Shown here: piece after piece, positions 8,545 through 17,300 of the stretch
How the letters are laid out: each line of letters begins with the position of its first letter
How positions within the stretch are numbered: the first letter of the stretch is position 1
Assembly (NCBI GenBank): GCA_021324365.1
Contig: JAJPJE010000041.1
Span: forward strand, 46,058-110,057
Reading direction: 5' to 3'
From: Terriglobia bacterium
Lineage (GTDB): Bacteria; Acidobacteriota; Terriglobia; Terriglobales; Acidobacteriaceae
Length of the DNA: 64,000 nucleotides
The notes under the pieces: model-generated
Told to the model about the DNA's origin: nothing
The model's input: the letters and a program-made list of their open reading frames with translations, nothing else
Databases searched by the model: none
Position numbers and translations under genes: made by a program

Positions 8545-8602
8545 GCAAGGTCTCCCGACTCAGGCGCGATTTTGTATCCGCATCCTCGCTCAAAATGACA
8601 GA
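8545..8602 (-). repeat. Dispersed intergenic repeat, copy C
   Basis: On the minus strand it reads TGTCATTTTGAGCGAGGATGC, then GCGCCTGAGTCGGGAGACCT and TTGC. The block order is the same as in copies A and B with several substitutions. It begins right after the stop codon of the deiodinase-like gene. Confidence 0.6.
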
Positions 8603-9337
8603 TCAATTTGTGCTTTGCAAGTTAGTCAGGGCCGCTTTCAGCTCGTCGGGCTTGAATCCAAACGGGCCAGGCTTGCTCTTGTACACGATCTTTCCAGAGG
8701 TATTGATCAGATACAGCCGATCCGGCCAGCCTGTATAAGCGTGCTCAGTTTTATTCGAAAAATCGTCAAGGAGAGCAGGGAACTTGATCCCCAGATTTCT
8801 CACGCAACTCCCGGCAACCGCCGATCTCTCCTCCTCGTTTTTCGGGCTCGCAAACACGACCTTGTCTTTGATATTGCTCTGCATCTGCCACACGTCGCTG
8901 GGATGTGCTTCGAGGATGTAGACCGCGTAAAAAGCGATTCGATCTTTGTACTGATCGTAGAGCTTGTTGAGGGCGGGAACCTCCCGCCGGAAAGGCGGTC
9001 AGGTATAGCTGCCGAAAACCAGTACAACCGGTTGTTTTCCGCGAAAAGAGCTCAGTTCCACGTGCGTCGATTTATCGAGGGTCGGCAGATTGAAGTCGGG
9101 CGCCATATCTCCGGTATGGAGATCGCCGGCACGGGCGCGCGTCCAAAGGGTTTCAAATGGCAAAGCGATAAACGCGATTACCGGTGTCCGCGACATGATG
9201 CGGCCAAATCGCTCCGGCGTCTGGTGCATTGCGTAATCGAAGAAGACCACTCCGGCTAGCCACAGGCAGCCCAGCACAATCGCGGACTTCCAGGCAATTT
9301 CGCGCACGCGTTTCCAATTAACGTCCAACTTTTTCAT
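8603..9337 (-). CDS. Deiodinase-like thioredoxin-fold protein, candidate selenoprotein (in-frame TGA = Sec113)
   Basis: Two minus-strand open frames, 8999-9337 and 8603-8893, are in the same frame and separated by a single TGA at 8999-9001. Reading through gives 244 residues. The sequence around the TGA is FGSYT-U-PPFRREVPALNKL, which matches the iodothyronine deiodinase active site (FGSxTUPPF), where U is selenocysteine. The region after the TGA (YKDRIAFYAVYILEAHPSD) continues the deiodinase/redoxin fold, then a GWPDRLYLINTSGKIVY strand pair. The N-terminus has one membrane helix (IVLGCLWLAGVVFFDYAM) before the GDMAPDFNLPTL peroxiredoxin-like start. A SECIS-like hairpin follows the TGA. Substrate is unknown; bacterial homologues are presumably redox enzymes, not thyroid-hormone enzymes. 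If Sec is not inserted, this would be a truncated gene, but coding constraint is kept on both sides. Confidence 0.85.
8972..9001 (-). promoter_or_regulatory. Candidate bacterial SECIS element with the UGA codon
   Basis: Directly after the in-frame TGA (8999-9001, minus strand) the RNA can form a stem GGCGGGA (8988-8982) with UCCCGCC (8978-8972) and a GGU apical loop that begins 18 nt after the UGA. Bacterial SECIS elements are short hairpins inside the coding region at about this distance, with a G at the start of the apical loop, and E. coli fdhF has GGU in its loop. The fit is by inspection; no energy was computed. Confidence 0.7.
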
Positions 9338-9434
9338 CCGCTACCCCACAATTCTGGTGATAGTAGCGGGAAAAAACGTCGTTGTACGTAGTCTATTTGT
9401 ATTAGCCGTAACCGCGCGTTGGGAGCGCGCTGAA

Positions 9435-9469
9435 GGTACAGGCCCATTGGTACAGGGTCGGACGGTACA
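9435..9469. repeat. Three GGTACA direct repeats
   Basis: GGTACA occurs at 9435-9440, 9449-9454 and 9464-9469, a 14- to 15-bp spacing, in the divergent promoter region between the deiodinase-like gene and the PilZ gene. The last two lie inside a larger GGCCCAT...ATGGGCC inverted pair (9441-9447 and 9474-9480). This could be an operator; no regulator is identified. Confidence 0.35.
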
Positions 9470-9521
9470 TTGCATGGGCCGAGTGGACGACTGTACTCTC
9501 CCTGCTTGGAGAAAGACGTAA

Positions 9522-9809
9522 ATGGCGGAAGCATCCATCCCGTTCATTTCGACCAAAAAGGGTTCGGGCAGGGAGACACGGCTTGCGATCACCGGCAATG
9601 TGAAGCTGATTGCGAAAGATGGTCAGCAGGTCGAGGCCGAACTCATGGACATCAGTATTCACGGCTTCCGCGTGAAACACGTACACCCACCATTGGCAAA
9701 CGGTCGCGAGTTCCGTGTAATTTATCCGTGGGGTGAAGTCATCGCCCGGGTGGTGTGGAGCCGCGCGGTCGCCAAGTGGAATGAGAGCGGATTTCTACTC
9801 TGTTACTGA
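9522..9809 (+). CDS. PilZ-like domain protein
   Basis: This is a 95-residue protein made almost entirely of one PilZ-type beta barrel: an ETRLAITGNVKLIAKDGQQV opening, ELMDISIHGFRVKHV (the D-x-S-x-x-G core of PilZ), and a closing VIYPWGEVIARVVWSRA strand pair. PilZ proteins usually bind cyclic di-GMP, but the N-terminal RxxxR binding motif is not clear here, so binding is uncertain. A GGAG lies about 10 bp upstream of the ATG. It stands 313 bp upstream of the chemosensory operon on the same strand, suggesting a link to surface motility or pili. Confidence 0.75.
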   Translation: MAEASIPFISTKKGSGRETRLAITGNVKLIAKDGQQVEAELMDISIHGFRVKHVHPPLANGREFRVIYPWGEVIARVVWSRAVAKWNESGFLLCY

Positions 9810-10122
9810 TTCAGGCTCAACCTCCCCCAGAGGTTTTACAGAACTGAGACCGATCACACTCTGAAGTCTCTCGTTTCCTCCAACCGTCTTATCTCGCGGC
9901 GGTTCTGCGAAATTGAGACCCGATTTCAGCTTGAGACATCTGCTCAGGTGCTTACTTGTTCGTCTGCTACCCACGCCCTTTCTAATCAGATACTTACAGT
10001 TAATTCACCTACATTAGCTTTGGCTCCACTCGTGCATTCATCTGCGGAGTGCCCGGCGCCGCGCCTCGCTTGCGCGCGTCTCCGGGGCAACTACTTATGG
10101 AAATGCAAGTGGAGATCTCAAA
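9810..10122. other. Upstream region of the first chemosensory operon
   Basis: This 313-bp stretch has no gene. It contains CTGAGACCGAT at 9844-9854 and TTGAGACCCGAT at 9913-9924, with a similar TTGAGACATC at 9931-9940. A third good copy, AATTGAGACCGA, is at 10865-10876 before the CheY gene. I cannot identify a convincing -35/-10 pair. Confidence 0.4.
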
Positions 10123-10806
10123 GTGAGCCAGTTACACATACTGATCTTCTCCGACGATCCGGAGTTCGCCCCGACCCTGATCGCGCGCTGGCAAACTGAG
10201 CGGGCAGTACCGTCCTTTCTGGAATGCACCACCGAAACATGGACAAGTGGACACCATGGTCGATACGACATGGCGATCGTAGGGCCTCTCAGCCACGACA
10301 ATCCGCTGGAGGTTCTGAACAAGATCGGTTATGAAACGCGCCCGGTGCTCTACGTGGCGCATCGTGCGGCGCAGGCACATGCGGTCCGGAGCGCGCATCC
10401 GCGGGTCCTTGTACTCAATGATTACGAGGGCTGGGTGAATGCGGCCGTTCTGCTTGCCTGTGAGGCGCTGCGCCGGGTTGGAGCAGTGAATCGTGCGCGC
10501 CAGGCTGAGCAGTCGATTGTTGCCGCCGAACGTCATGCTGTGCTCGGCCGCTACATGCTCGATATGCGGCACAGCCTGAACAACGCGCTGACGTCGATCC
10601 TCGGCAATTCAGAGCTTTTACTGCTGGAACCAGGATCGCTGTCAGCCGAAGCACGCGATCAGATCTCGACGATTCACAGCATGTCGATGCGAGTGCACGA
10701 GATTATCCAGCGCTTCTCCAGCCTGGAATCGGAGATGACATTCGCAAATAAACAGTCTCACTCTGAGATGGAGGTTGTTGCGGCAAACGGAGCGCGAGGC
10801 GCGTAG
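10123..10806 (+). CDS. Pseudo-receiver plus histidine-kinase dimerisation (DHp) protein without a kinase domain
   Basis: Residues 1-115 look like a degenerate response-regulator fold (LHILIFSDDPEF start, DMAIVGPL strand), with no aspartate at the usual phosphoacceptor spot. Residues about 137-205 form a HisKA-type helical hairpin with the H-box MRHSLNNALTSILGNSELLL (His150), as in NtrB-type kinases. The protein ends at 227 aa with no N, G1, F or G2 box, so the ATPase domain is missing. A role as a phosphotransfer or scaffold protein is inferred. It starts with GTG 8 bp after GGAG and opens the chemosensory operon. Confidence 0.75.
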   Translation: MSQLHILIFSDDPEFAPTLIARWQTERAVPSFLECTTETWTSGHHGRYDMAIVGPLSHDNPLEVLNKIGYETRPVLYVAHRAAQAHAVRSAHPRVLVLNDYEGWVNAAVLLACEALRRVGAVNRARQAEQSIVAAERHAVLGRYMLDMRHSLNNALTSILGNSELLLLEPGSLSAEARDQISTIHSMSMRVHEIIQRFSSLESEMTFANKQSHSEMEVVAANGARGA

Positions 10807-10925
10807 AGCCACGCGGCTGCATTGTAAGTTTCTGAAAATGAAGGGATGTACGGAAGTAATGCGGAATTGAGACCGAAGCCAAAGTCTGGCTTGGGAATTG
10901 CTCTTTTAGTAACGCGGAGATCCGT

Positions 10926-11288
10926 GTGTTGAAAAAAGTGCTCATCGTCGACGATTCGATGGCTGAGATGAAGTTGATGCAGTCTGTGCTCGAGCAGGCC
11001 GGTTATTGGCCCGTTCCGCTGAACGATCCCACGCGTATCGAGCAAACCATCGATGCCGAACATCCGGGACTGATCTTGCTCGACGTCGTGATGCCGCAGC
11101 GCAATGGTTTCCAGGCTTGCCGCGAACTGAAGAATCACGCTTCGTACAGTCAGATTCCAGTCTTGTTGGTGACTTCGAAGAACACAGACAGCGACAGATT
11201 TTGGGGACAACAACAAGGCGCCGACGGCTATGTGGTAAAGCCGTTCACGCCACAGGAGCTATTAGGAGTGGTGCAGAAGTTTCTGTAG
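10926..11288 (+). CDS. Single-domain response regulator (CheY/PilG-like)
   Basis: This 120-residue stand-alone receiver has all the key residues: acidic pair D9-D10, phosphoacceptor D53 in LLDVVMP, T83 and K105 in VVKPF. It would be phosphorylated by the CheA encoded downstream. The GTG at 10926 follows a GGAG. It lies about 120 bp after the DHp protein, and the gap contains a TGAGACC motif copy, so a secondary promoter here is possible. The cheW gene begins only 12 bp after its stop. Confidence 0.9.
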   Translation: MLKKVLIVDDSMAEMKLMQSVLEQAGYWPVPLNDPTRIEQTIDAEHPGLILLDVVMPQRNGFQACRELKNHASYSQIPVLLVTSKNTDSDRFWGQQQGADGYVVKPFTPQELLGVVQKFL

Positions 11289-11299
11289 CCGAATTGGAG

Positions 11300-11830
11300 A
11301 TGCCAGAACAAACACATCTCGAGAACGCAGCGGCACAGGGCACGGCTGAAGTATCGCCCGAGCAGTTACAGCTGCTCAACGAACCCACTGTCCCGGAAGT
11401 GCAGTACTGCCTTTTCCGCGCCGGACGCGAGCGTTTCTGCCTGCCGGTGCTCGACATCGAGGAAGTGGTGGAATGGCCTACAGTGACACCCGTTCCACGC
11501 GCGCCAACGTTCCTGCAGGGGATTTTTAATCTGCGCGGAAACATTATCCCCATCATCGACATTGCATTTACGGAAGGGCATCGCGCAGATGTTGCGCCGA
11601 AACATGTCGTCGTAGCGCGGCTTCGGGCGGAGGGGGATCTCGGCGAATTGAGATTGGGAATTGCGTCGGATGAAGTAATCGGCACCCATTCGACAGCCGA
11701 TCCGCTGCTGGTAGATGAAGCGCCGAAGGATGTTCCGCATTGCTGTGGCATGCTGCGCATCGACGAGCGCCTTGCGCTTGCATTGGATTTGAACAAGGTA
11801 CTGGAGAGTTTCCCGGTGCCGGTAATTTGA
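11300..11830 (+). CDS. cheW: CheW-like adaptor protein
   Basis: CheW proteins couple receptors to the CheA kinase in the chemoreceptor array. After an acidic N-terminal tail of about 30 residues comes a CheW domain: YCLFRAGRERFCLPVLDIEE, a hydrophobic core with FLQGIFNLRGNIIPIIDIAF (the NLRG motif), and a C-terminal MLRIDERLALALDLNKVLE. The ATG at 11300 is chosen because it begins just after the CheY stop; the frame itself extends upstream through the CheY gene as a shadow. This is the first of three CheW genes in the cluster. Confidence 0.88.
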   Translation: MPEQTHLENAAAQGTAEVSPEQLQLLNEPTVPEVQYCLFRAGRERFCLPVLDIEEVVEWPTVTPVPRAPTFLQGIFNLRGNIIPIIDIAFTEGHRADVAPKHVVVARLRAEGDLGELRLGIASDEVIGTHSTADPLLVDEAPKDVPHCCGMLRIDERLALALDLNKVLESFPVPVI

Positions 11831-11922
11831 GCTCCAGCATTTTGGAGCATGGTTGATGCAGTTTATTGAGATGAGCCGAAAGCCGACAGCCGAAAGCTGA
11901 AAGCCTTCTGGCGGAGGTAACA

Positions 11923-13389
11923 ATGAAAGGTCGTCTTAGTTCGACCATCTGGATGATCGTCACGGTGAACGTGGCAGCGGTGCTGCTGGTCCTGTGGCTT
12001 GCCTACGAAGCGGGGTCCCACTCTGGTGGGCTCGGTCTTCGCGATGCTGGAGCCCTCAGTGGAAACTCCGGCCCGCAACTGCTGTTCGCGATTGTGATTG
12101 GCGGTGCGGCTGCGCTCTTCACCCTGATGATGCTGGGGAGCAAGGTGGTGAAGCCGGTCCAAGAGATCACCGACTTTTCCGAAAAGATTGCCGCCGGCGA
12201 TCCCAACGTTCGGCTGGACATCAACACGCAAAACGATTTCGGAGTGATCGCCGAGAACTGGAACCGCCTCGCCGAGAAACTTTCGCGCACCGGACGCGAC
12301 CAGCAGGCACAGGACACCCTGCAGAAATCCGTCACCGAATTCCTGACCATCGTCAGCCAGATTGCACGCGGCGATTTGACCTTGCGCGGCAAGGTAACGA
12401 ATGACGCGCTCGGCAATGTGGTCGACTCGGTGAACTACATGCTCGACAACTTCAGCAAGGTGATCGAACGTGTACGTAACGTCGCGGTCGACGTGTCCAG
12501 CAGCGCCAATGAGATTCTGATCTCGTCTGAAGAGATGGCGGGCGGCGCCAGCCAGCAGGATCAGGAAATCACGAACACCTCCTCGGCGGTAGAAGAGCTG
12601 ACGGTGTCAATGAAGCAGGTGTCGAACAACGCGGAAGCCAGTGCCGAAGCTGCCCGCCGCGCGCTCGACGCGGCCGAACAGGGCAACCGCTCGGTCCGCG
12701 ACACGCTGGACGGCATGCAGCGTATCCGCTCTTCTGTGCAGGCTACCGCAAAGAAGATCAAGTCACTCGGCGATCGTTCGCTGGAAATTTCCGAAATCGT
12801 CAATGTGATCAATGACATTACAGAGCAAACAAACCTGTTGGCTCTGAATGCCGCCATCGAAGCCGCGCGCGCTGGTGAAGCGGGACGCGGTTTCGCCGTG
12901 GTTGCTGATGAAGTCCGAAAACTCGCAGAACACTCCCGTACCGCAACCAAAGACATCGCTGCCCTGATCAAGGCCATCCAGGCGGAAACGAATGAAGCCG
13001 TGGTGGTAATGGAAGAGGGCACAAAAGAAGTGGAAGTCGGCGCGAAGCTCGCGGATCAGGCTGGAAAAGCGCTGGAGGCGATCTCCAGCGTGGTGCGCCA
13101 GTCGGCCGAACTGGTGCAGGAAATCTCGCTTGCTTCGAAACAACAGGTGCGCGGCACCGAAGGTGTGGCGAATGCGATGCAGATCATTTCCAGCATCACT
13201 CGCCAGACTTCGCAAGGCACACGCCAGACAGCTCGCACGGTGGAGCAGATGGTGAAGCTCTCTGAGCAGCTGAATGAAGCGCTTTCGCAATTCAAGATTT
13301 CCGCGGCTCCTCCGGCCCCAGCCTTGTCGGCTGCCGGACGCCCGGAACTGGTGGCCACAACCGGTCGCAATGGCGGCGGAGTTCGCTAA
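11923..13389 (+). CDS. Methyl-accepting chemotaxis protein with almost no periplasmic domain
   Basis: This is a 488-residue receptor. Two membrane helices, residues 9-28 and 52-72, enclose only about 23 residues, so there is no classic periplasmic sensor. A HAMP domain follows ([19 protein letters not shown]), then a second HAMP-like segment ([19 protein letters not shown]) as in PilJ-type receptors. The signalling tip has the universal [19 protein letters not shown] and [14 protein letters not shown] motifs. Several Glu/Gln-Glu pairs on the flanking coiled coil are candidate methylation sites for the CheR encoded next. GGAGG lies 5 bp before the ATG. It probably senses membrane state, a partner protein or a cytoplasmic signal. 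Confidence 0.93.
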   Translation: MKGRLSSTIWMIVTVNVAAVLLVLWLAYEAGSHSGGLGLRDAGALSGNSGPQLLFAIVIGGAAALFTLMMLGSKVVKPVQEITDFSEKIAAGDPNVRLDINTQNDFGVIAENWNRLAEKLSRTGRDQQAQDTLQKSVTEFLTIVSQIARGDLTLRGKVTNDALGNVVDSVNYMLDNFSKVIERVRNVAVDVSSSANEILISSEEMAGGASQQDQEITNTSSAVEELTVSMKQVSNNAEASAEAARRALDAAEQGNRSVRDTLDGMQRIRSSVQATAKKIKSLGDRSLEISEIVNVINDITEQTNLLALNAAIEAARAGEAGRGFAVVADEVRKLAEHSRTATKDIAALIKAIQAETNEAVVVMEEGTKEVEVGAKLADQAGKALEAISSVVRQSAELVQEISLASKQQVRGTEGVANAMQIISSITRQTSQGTRQTARTVEQMVKLSEQLNEALSQFKISAAPPAPALSAAGRPELVATTGRNGGGVR

Positions 13390-13451
13390 CCAACGAATCC
13401 GCCGCTCGAACTTGAGCCGCGTAACCAAAACCAGACAGGCCCTGATCATTG

Positions 13452-14336
13452 ATGACCGCACATACTCAGCTAGCGACCATCGTTACCGAGCACGAACTCG
13501 GAGAACTTGCCGCGCTTATCGAGCAGCGTACCGGTATTCTTTTTGACGAAACCCGCCAGCGGTTCTTCTCGTTGCGCATCCAGGAACACATGGCGCACAA
13601 GAAGCTCGTTCGCGGGCTGGACTTGTTGCGCATCATCAGAAATTCAAATGTGGAATACGAAGCTCTGCTCGAGCGACTGTTGACCCAGGAGACTTCATTC
13701 TTCCGTTATCCGCACATCTTCGAAGTGCTGGAGCGCAAGATTCTGCCCGAGATGCATGTGAAGAAATTCTGGGAGAATCCGCGCGCGTTGCGTATCTGGT
13801 GCGCGGGATGCTCCACGGGCGAAGAGCCATATTCAGTGGCGATCACTCTTTCCGAGGCACTGGAGTTTGCCGACAGCTGGAAGCTGCACATCCTGGCTAC
13901 CGATATAAGCCGGCGAGCGCTGCAACATGCCGAACGGGGAGTCTATACGCGGCGCGCACTGGGCCAATTGACGCCCAAGCAGATTGAGAGTTCGTTCGCC
14001 AAAGTTGGCGATCAGTTCATGGTCAAGCCACGGGTCCGGAACCTGGTGTCGTTTGTACCGATGAACCTGGTCGATGGCACCTACATGGGTCGCTTCGATG
14101 TCATCTTCTGCATGAACGTGCTGATCTATTTCTCGGATGAGCGGCGCGCCGCCGTGATTCAGCGCCTGCACGATGCGCTGGAGCCTGGCGGGTACCTTTT
14201 CCTCGGGCATGCGGAATCGATGAACAATCCGAACGTAAAGTTCGAAACCATCGTGCATCGAGACGTTCGTCTGTATCAAAAGCCGGGCAGCAACATCGCG
14301 CGGTGGCCGGTGACGAACGCGGAGGCAAGTGAGTGA
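13452..14336 (+). CDS. cheR: CheR methyltransferase
   Basis: This is an S-adenosylmethionine-dependent glutamate methyltransferase that modifies chemoreceptors. It has an N-terminal helical CheR domain and a C-terminal Rossmann-like domain with RIWCAGCSTGEEPYSVAI (the SAM-binding GCSTGEEPYS motif), LHILATDISRRALQHAERGVY, and FDVIFCMNVLIYF. The ATG at 13452 is directly preceded by an in-frame TTG, which is less likely. Length of 294 aa is typical. Its end overlaps the cheA start, giving translational coupling. Confidence 0.93.
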   Translation: MTAHTQLATIVTEHELGELAALIEQRTGILFDETRQRFFSLRIQEHMAHKKLVRGLDLLRIIRNSNVEYEALLERLLTQETSFFRYPHIFEVLERKILPEMHVKKFWENPRALRIWCAGCSTGEEPYSVAITLSEALEFADSWKLHILATDISRRALQHAERGVYTRRALGQLTPKQIESSFAKVGDQFMVKPRVRNLVSFVPMNLVDGTYMGRFDVIFCMNVLIYFSDERRAAVIQRLHDALEPGGYLFLGHAESMNNPNVKFETIVHRDVRLYQKPGSNIARWPVTNAEASE

Positions 14337-17300
14337 GTACTCCGGCCAATCCGGAGATGCTGGAAGTCTTTTTGCAGGAGGCCTCGGAACATCTGCAGTT
14401 CCTGCGCGAGTACTCCAGTGTGCTTCAGGATCCCTATCCTGCCGCACAGGATCTGGATCGTTTATACGTCGCCGCTCACACACTGGTTGGTTCCTCGGGT
14501 CTGTATCAGTTCCGGCTGTTCGCTGAAGTTGCGAGCAAGCTGGCACACATTTTTCAGTACGCGATCAATGCAGGCATAAGCCAGGAGGCCTCGGGACCGC
14601 TGGTCGAGTTCATCTACGAAGGCATAGCGGTTCTTGAATCCGACCTGCTCATGATCAGCACCAACGGCGTGGAGTCGGAAGACGAGTTCCAGGCCTTCAA
14701 GCAGAAGTATCCGTATGCATTCCCAGCGAGCGAGGAACCTCAGAAGGAACCGGAGCCAGTAGCAGAAGCGGAGCCCGAGCGTCATCCCGCGCCTCCGGCC
14801 AGTTGGGAACCTGAGCCAATCTTGGAGGAAGCACAGCCGACTGCACCGCTTGTGCTGCCGACGTTCGATGATCCCCCAGCGCCGGTCGAGGAGCCTGGGC
14901 CGATTGAGTCCCAGAAAGCTCCAGCGCCGGTTATCGCTGCGACCCCTGCCACAGAAGCACGACCAACGACTACTGCGGCGGTAACTCCGGCGCCTGTTTC
15001 GACGTCAATTGCCGCTGCCCGTAAACCAGAACTCCCGAAGATCGTGATCCCGGACCTTGCTCCGGATGATGAAGTCCCAGCGGAAGTGCTCGAGTTCTTT
15101 GTCCCGGAGGTCGAGGAGCATATCCAGACAGTAACGGATTGCCTGCTCTCGCTGGAGGCAAATCCCAATCCCGAAGATATTCACCGGCTATTCCGAGCGA
15201 TGCACACGATCAAGGGATCGGCCGCGCAGGTTGGATTGCACCGCATTTCGCGCGTGGCTCACCGCGCAGAAGATCTCATCGGACGATTGCGCGATGGCGA
15301 GTTGCGTCCGAGCGCTTCGATCGTAGACATCTGCCTGGAAGCAGTCGATGTCTTGAAAAAGTTTCTTTATAACCAGTGGCCGGATGAAGCAACGCTGCAG
15401 GGCACTGTTAAATCGCTATTGACTCGCATCGCCGGACTCGCACCGGAAGACCAGGAGAGTGCTCCGGCGACTACCCCGGAACAGGCCGCACAAGAGCAAC
15501 AAATTCCAGCAGCCGCATCGCCTGCAGACTTTCTGGGGATCGCCGAGCAAGTCCTGCAAGCAAAACCGGAAAGCGCTGCGCCTACGGCAGTTGTGCAGAC
15601 ACCAGTGGCACCAGGATCGTCGCCGGCCCCGGTTGCTCATTCTGCTGCTGCAGCAGTCACCGAATCAGCGCGCGTACCGGAGCAGCACAGTGCAGCAGCA
15701 CACGTACCTGAACACTTCGCCGCTGCATCAGCGGAAGCCGAACCTGAAATCATTGTAGGATCGCGCAAAGCATCAGGGGGCACGCCGCCCTCCAAATCGG
15801 TTCGCATCGGGCTGGAGCGACTCGACCGCATGATGAATGCGGTAGGCGAACTGGTCATCAATCGTACACGCATGCTGGGCCGCGTCGCCGAACTCGAACG
15901 GCTTGCGGACGTGCTGAATTTCTCGAAAGCACGTCTGATCGATAAGGTCACGGAGTTCCAGGAAAAGCACGAATTCAACAACATCCTGAGCAACAACTCG
16001 CCAGGTCAGCGTACGCCGAACCTGCCGCCGCTGGCGGCGATGAGCGGATTCGCTCCTCCTGATTCCGGATGGCCGGTCAGTGGCGAAGCTTATCCGTTCC
16101 GAGGTGGCTACTCCAGCTACTCGCACTCGTACGATCCGGCGCTCGCCGAGTTCAGTGAACTCGAAATGGATCGCTACGACGAGTTCAACATCCTCTCGCG
16201 CTCGCTGACAGAAATTTCGGCGGACATCACGGAAGTCCTCAGCCAGCTTGATGGCTTCGTGCGCCGGGTTGATGGTGACATCGACGAATTTACGAAACTT
16301 GCTCATCGCCTGCAGGACGAAATTACCCAGGCGCGCATGGTGCCGATCGGCAATCTTTACACGCGCATTGCTCGCACTGCGCGTGATGCTGCGAAGGCGT
16401 CGAATAAGCTCATTGACCTGAAACTCGAGGGCGACGAGACAGAACTCGATAACAACATCATTCAGCAGATTGCCGATCCGTTGCTGCACCTGGTTCGAAA
16501 TGCGGTTGCGCATGGCATCGAGCGCGAAGAAGAGCGCTATCACTCAGGAAAATCGGATCACGGCAATGTTGCCGTGCGGGCATATCATCGAGGGAACCAT
16601 ATCTACATCGAAGTCGAAGATGATGGCCGCGGCATCGATTACGAGAAGGTTCGCCAGACCGGAATTGACCTTGGATTGATTTCGGCTGACCAGGCGGCAC
16701 AACTGCCAGAGCGAGACCTGCTTGAATTGCTCTTCCATCCTGGTTTTTCGACTGCCCCACGCAAGACCGAACTCGCTGGACGCGGCGTTGGCCTCGATGT
16801 TGTTCGCGCAAATCTCAGCCTGTTGAATGGCGAAATTGAGATCGACACTCAGAAGGGTGTTGGCACGCGCTTTACGCTGAAAGTGCCATTAACCCTGATC
16901 ATTTCGCAGGCACTGTTCGTGCGTTGCGGCAAAGCGCAGTTTGCATTCCCCTTGGCTTTCGTGGAAGAGATCCGCAGACTTAAAGAGGACGACATCGAGG
17001 AAGTCGGAGAGAAGTTGCTCACGAAAGTACGCGACGAGGTCACCGAAGTCGTTCGCCTTGACCGCGAAATGGGGCTACCCCCGATCGAACCGGTCAACGG
17101 GTTCTACCGCCTCGTCATTGTGAATATTGGTGGACGCCAGGTTGGCATCGTCGTCGAAGAAGTCCTGCGCAAGGACGAAATCGTCATCAAGAATCTGGGC
17201 GAGTATCTCCGAAACGTAAAGCTCTTTCCGGGAGCGACGATCGCGCCGGATGGCAGCCTGATCCTGCTGGTCGATCTGAACCGTCTCGTGGTTGGCGAGT

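Noticed and set aside
8615..9259. 214-residue plus-strand open frame opposite the deiodinase-like gene
   Set aside because: It is the antisense shadow of the minus-strand gene, with no domain and no start signal.
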